Positions 59,213-60,647 of a stretch of 60,647 nucleotides of DNA are shown piece after piece (the stretch's first letter is position 1; every line of letters begins with the position of its first letter). Location: NCBI GenBank assembly GCA_025456345.1, contig JALOKU010000013.1:1-60647 (forward strand), given 5' to 3'. The position numbers and the translations under genes were made by a program. Under the pieces are notes generated by a model that saw only the letters and a program-made list of their open reading frames with translations, was not told the origin of the DNA and did not search any database. The DNA comes from Vicinamibacterales bacterium. Its GTDB lineage: Bacteria > Acidobacteriota > Vicinamibacteria > Vicinamibacterales > JAKQTR01.

Positions 59213-60355
59213 CTACGTCGTGTGGGCGGCGGCCGGCAGGCTGCGGAGCAGGTGGTCGAGCCTGTCGAGGCCGTCGCGCAGATACCGCGTCTCGCTGCCG
59301 AAGCCGATGCGCAGGTAGCCGTCCATGCCAAAGTGATCCCCCGGCACGATCAGCAGGCTCTTCTCGATGCGCAGGCGATCGACCAGGATCGTGGAGTTGA
59401 TCGCGTCGTGATACCGCATGTAGACGATGGCCCCGGCGTCGGGGAGGGCGTAGCTGAAGCGCTCGGCGTGCGCGTCGAGCCAGCCGGTGATGACCGGCAG
59501 GTTCGTGAGCAGGATGCGCCGCGTGCGCGCCAGGATCTTCGCGCGCATCGCCGGCTGCAGGGCGATGCGTGCCAGCCGGTCGCTGAGCGTGCCCGGGCCG
59601 ATGGTGGTGTAGTCGTGATAGCCCCACGTGGTGGCCACCACCTGCGGTGTGCTCACGATCCAGCCGATCCGGAGGCCCGGCAGGCCGTAGGCCTTCGACA
59701 GGCCGCTCGTGATGATGACGCGCTCGTAGCGTCCCCACACCGACGGTGTCTCCACGCCGTCCAGTTCCGCGCCCCGGTAGATCTCGTCCGACAGCACCCA
59801 GGCGCCGACCGTGCTGGCCACATGGCAGATCGCGTCGAGGTCGGATGCCGGGATGCGCGCCCCTGTCGGGTTGTTCGGGTTGCAGAGGATGATGAGGCGG
59901 GTCTTACTCGTGACCAGCCTGCGCAGGTCGTCGATATCGATGTGCCAGCGCTTGCCATCCGCCGTCAGCCGCAGGGGCCATGGCTTCAGCGTGCCGCCGA
60001 ACGCCTCGGCCAGGCCGAGCGTCTGGCCGTAGTTGGGGACCATGCTCACCACCTCGTCGCCCGGCTCGACGAGGTGCCACATGGTGACGAAGTTCGCTTC
60101 CGACCCGCCGTTGGTCACCTCGACGTGGTCGGCCGTGGCGCCAGGGTACATGGCCGCCACGCGCTCGCGAAGTTCGACCGTGCCGTTCGACTGCGGGTAC
60201 ACGAGTTCCTGGCCGAGCAGGCCGGATCGATCCGCCGGGTCCTCGACGAGCTCCTCGAGCCGCATCGGGTGCACGCCGCTCTCCGACAGGTTGTAGTCCA
60301 CGAGGTTCTCCCAGGTGGACTGCATCCGTTCCATGGCGAATGAAGGAATGCGCAT
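59213..60355 (-). CDS. Class I/II PLP aminotransferase
   Basis: The 380-residue fold-I aminotransferase has CNPNNPTGARIP, VLSDEIYRGAEL, the PLP lysine in ITSGLSKAYGLPGLRIGW and RIGFGS near the C-terminus for the substrate carboxylate. The exact substrate is open (aspartate/tyrosine/alanine-type all possible). ATG 60355 is chosen; an in-frame start at 60409 lies inside the GGGGCAT array and is rejected. It heads the leftward unit with the homoserine dehydrogenase gene 3 bp downstream. Confidence 0.88.
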   Translation of the reverse strand: MRIPSFAMERMQSTWENLVDYNLSESGVHPMRLEELVEDPADRSGLLGQELVYPQSNGTVELRERVAAMYPGATADHVEVTNGGSEANFVTMWHLVEPGDEVVSMVPNYGQTLGLAEAFGGTLKPWPLRLTADGKRWHIDIDDLRRLVTSKTRLIILCNPNNPTGARIPASDLDAICHVASTVGAWVLSDEIYRGAELDGVETPSVWGRYERVIITSGLSKAYGLPGLRIGWIVSTPQVVATTWGYHDYTTIGPGTLSDRLARIALQPAMRAKILARTRRILLTNLPVITGWLDAHAERFSYALPDAGAIVYMRYHDAINSTILVDRLRIEKSLLIVPGDHFGMDGYLRIGFGSETRYLRDGLDRLDHLLRSLPAAAHTT

Positions 60356-60381
60356 GGGGAAAGTGTACTCGATCCTCGTCA

Positions 60382-60425
60382 GGGGCATGGGGCATGGGGC
60401 ATGGGGCATGGGGCTATGGGGCTAT
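60382..60425. repeat. Heptamer/octamer array (GGGGCAT)x4 + (GGGGCTAT)x2
   Basis: Four GGGGCAT copies (60382-60409) followed by two GGGGCTAT copies (60410-60425) in a divergent gap. The CAT words give false ATG starts on the minus strand. Confidence 0.93.
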
Positions 60426-60468
60426 GGGGCTGACTCCTGGTTGCTGGCTACTGTAAGCTGTCCCTGTC

Positions 60469-60647
60469 ATGCGTCCCCTGCCCGATCTCACCCGCGAAGA
60501 ACTGACCCGCTACGCCAGGCACGTCATCCTGCCGGATGTCGGCATAGACGGCCAGCGCCGTCTCAAGGCCGCACGGGTCGTGTGCGTGGGGGCCGGCGGG
60601 CTCGGCTCGCCCGCCGCGATGTATCTGGCGGCCGCCGGCGTTGGCAC
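60469..60647 (+). CDS. ThiF/MoeB adenylyltransferase, cut by the right edge
   Basis: The first 59 residues begin [18 protein letters not shown] and include [21 protein letters not shown], split by the reader, the E1-like nucleotide-binding motif with GxGGLGS. This fits MoeB or ThiF, which adenylate the C-terminal Gly of MoaD or ThiS. The rest lies outside the window. It is divergent from the aminotransferase across the GGGGCAT array. Confidence 0.85.
   Translation, partial: MRPLPDLTREELTRYARHVILPDVGIDGQRRLKAARVVCVGAGGLGSPAAMYLAAAGVG

Noticed and set aside
58103..60343. A 746-codon open frame on the plus strand opposite the aminotransferase and homoserine dehydrogenase genes
   Set aside because: Same shadow composition, no domain, and it spans two well-supported genes on the minus strand.
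60356..60409. In-frame aminotransferase start upstream at 60409
   Set aside because: The extra residues (MPHAPCPMPLTR...) are read from the GGGGCAT array and no ribosome-binding site exists there.

Overview
The window is a high-GC chromosomal segment that most likely comes from an acidobacterium of the Vicinamibacteria type. The reasons are a VWFA-related domain protein of the acidobacterial type, many secreted peptidases and TPR proteins, a CarboxypepD-plug TonB receptor, DUF2339 and DUF1343 proteins, and tightly packed genes with GTGA/ATGA stop-start overlaps. No phage, IS element, rRNA or CRISPR array is visible. There is one tRNA (Glu, anticodon CUC).

Layout. 0-7 kb: P1 peptidase (cut by the left edge), a TPR protein, a serine hydrolase/NamZ fusion, heme O synthase with a DUF420 partner, and an M23 endopeptidase. 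7-13 kb: tRNA-Glu overlapping antisense the end of an ornithine-cyclodeaminase-like gene, then an apparent operon of a CHASE2 adenylate cyclase, an M48 protease and an MscS channel with a cyclic-nucleotide-binding domain. 13-32 kb: mostly envelope and degradative functions (class C-type serine hydrolase, desaturase, proline racemase family, CyaY, VWA protein, ZnuD-like TonB receptor, M19 dipeptidase, OsmC, membrane acyltransferase, PPK2, M14 carboxypeptidase). 32-37 kb: an orphan DGQHR/DndB-like protein, DUF2339, and an internally duplicated secreted protein.

37-45 kb is a near-complete arginine regulon: argC-argB-argD-argA(GNAT)-argJ leftward and argR-argG-argH rightward, from a shared control region with ARG-box palindromes over both promoters. 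No argF is seen. 45-51 kb: a structured 308-bp leader, a Zn-ribbon/Gly-Arg-His-rich protein, fabI, an NAD(P)/FAD reductase, an HD-GYP/GAF/GGDEF protein, and a deoxyhypusine-synthase-like enzyme. 51-60.6 kb: DUF4097 lipoprotein, divergent queC/queD, a HAD phosphatase, a PilT-like ATPase, then a leftward aminotransferase/homoserine dehydrogenase/CoA-transferase cluster, and the start of a moeB/thiF gene.

The most novel signals are non-coding. (1) Two leaders, upstream of a desaturase and of osmC, share the same ~70-nt fold with identical spacing and compensatory base changes; this is a candidate undescribed cis-regulatory RNA. (2) Six intergenic arrays built from five different words all have a 7-bp period, and four lie exactly between convergent genes. 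(3) A GGGGTCAGACCC element sits directly upstream of the ribosome-binding site of three unrelated genes.
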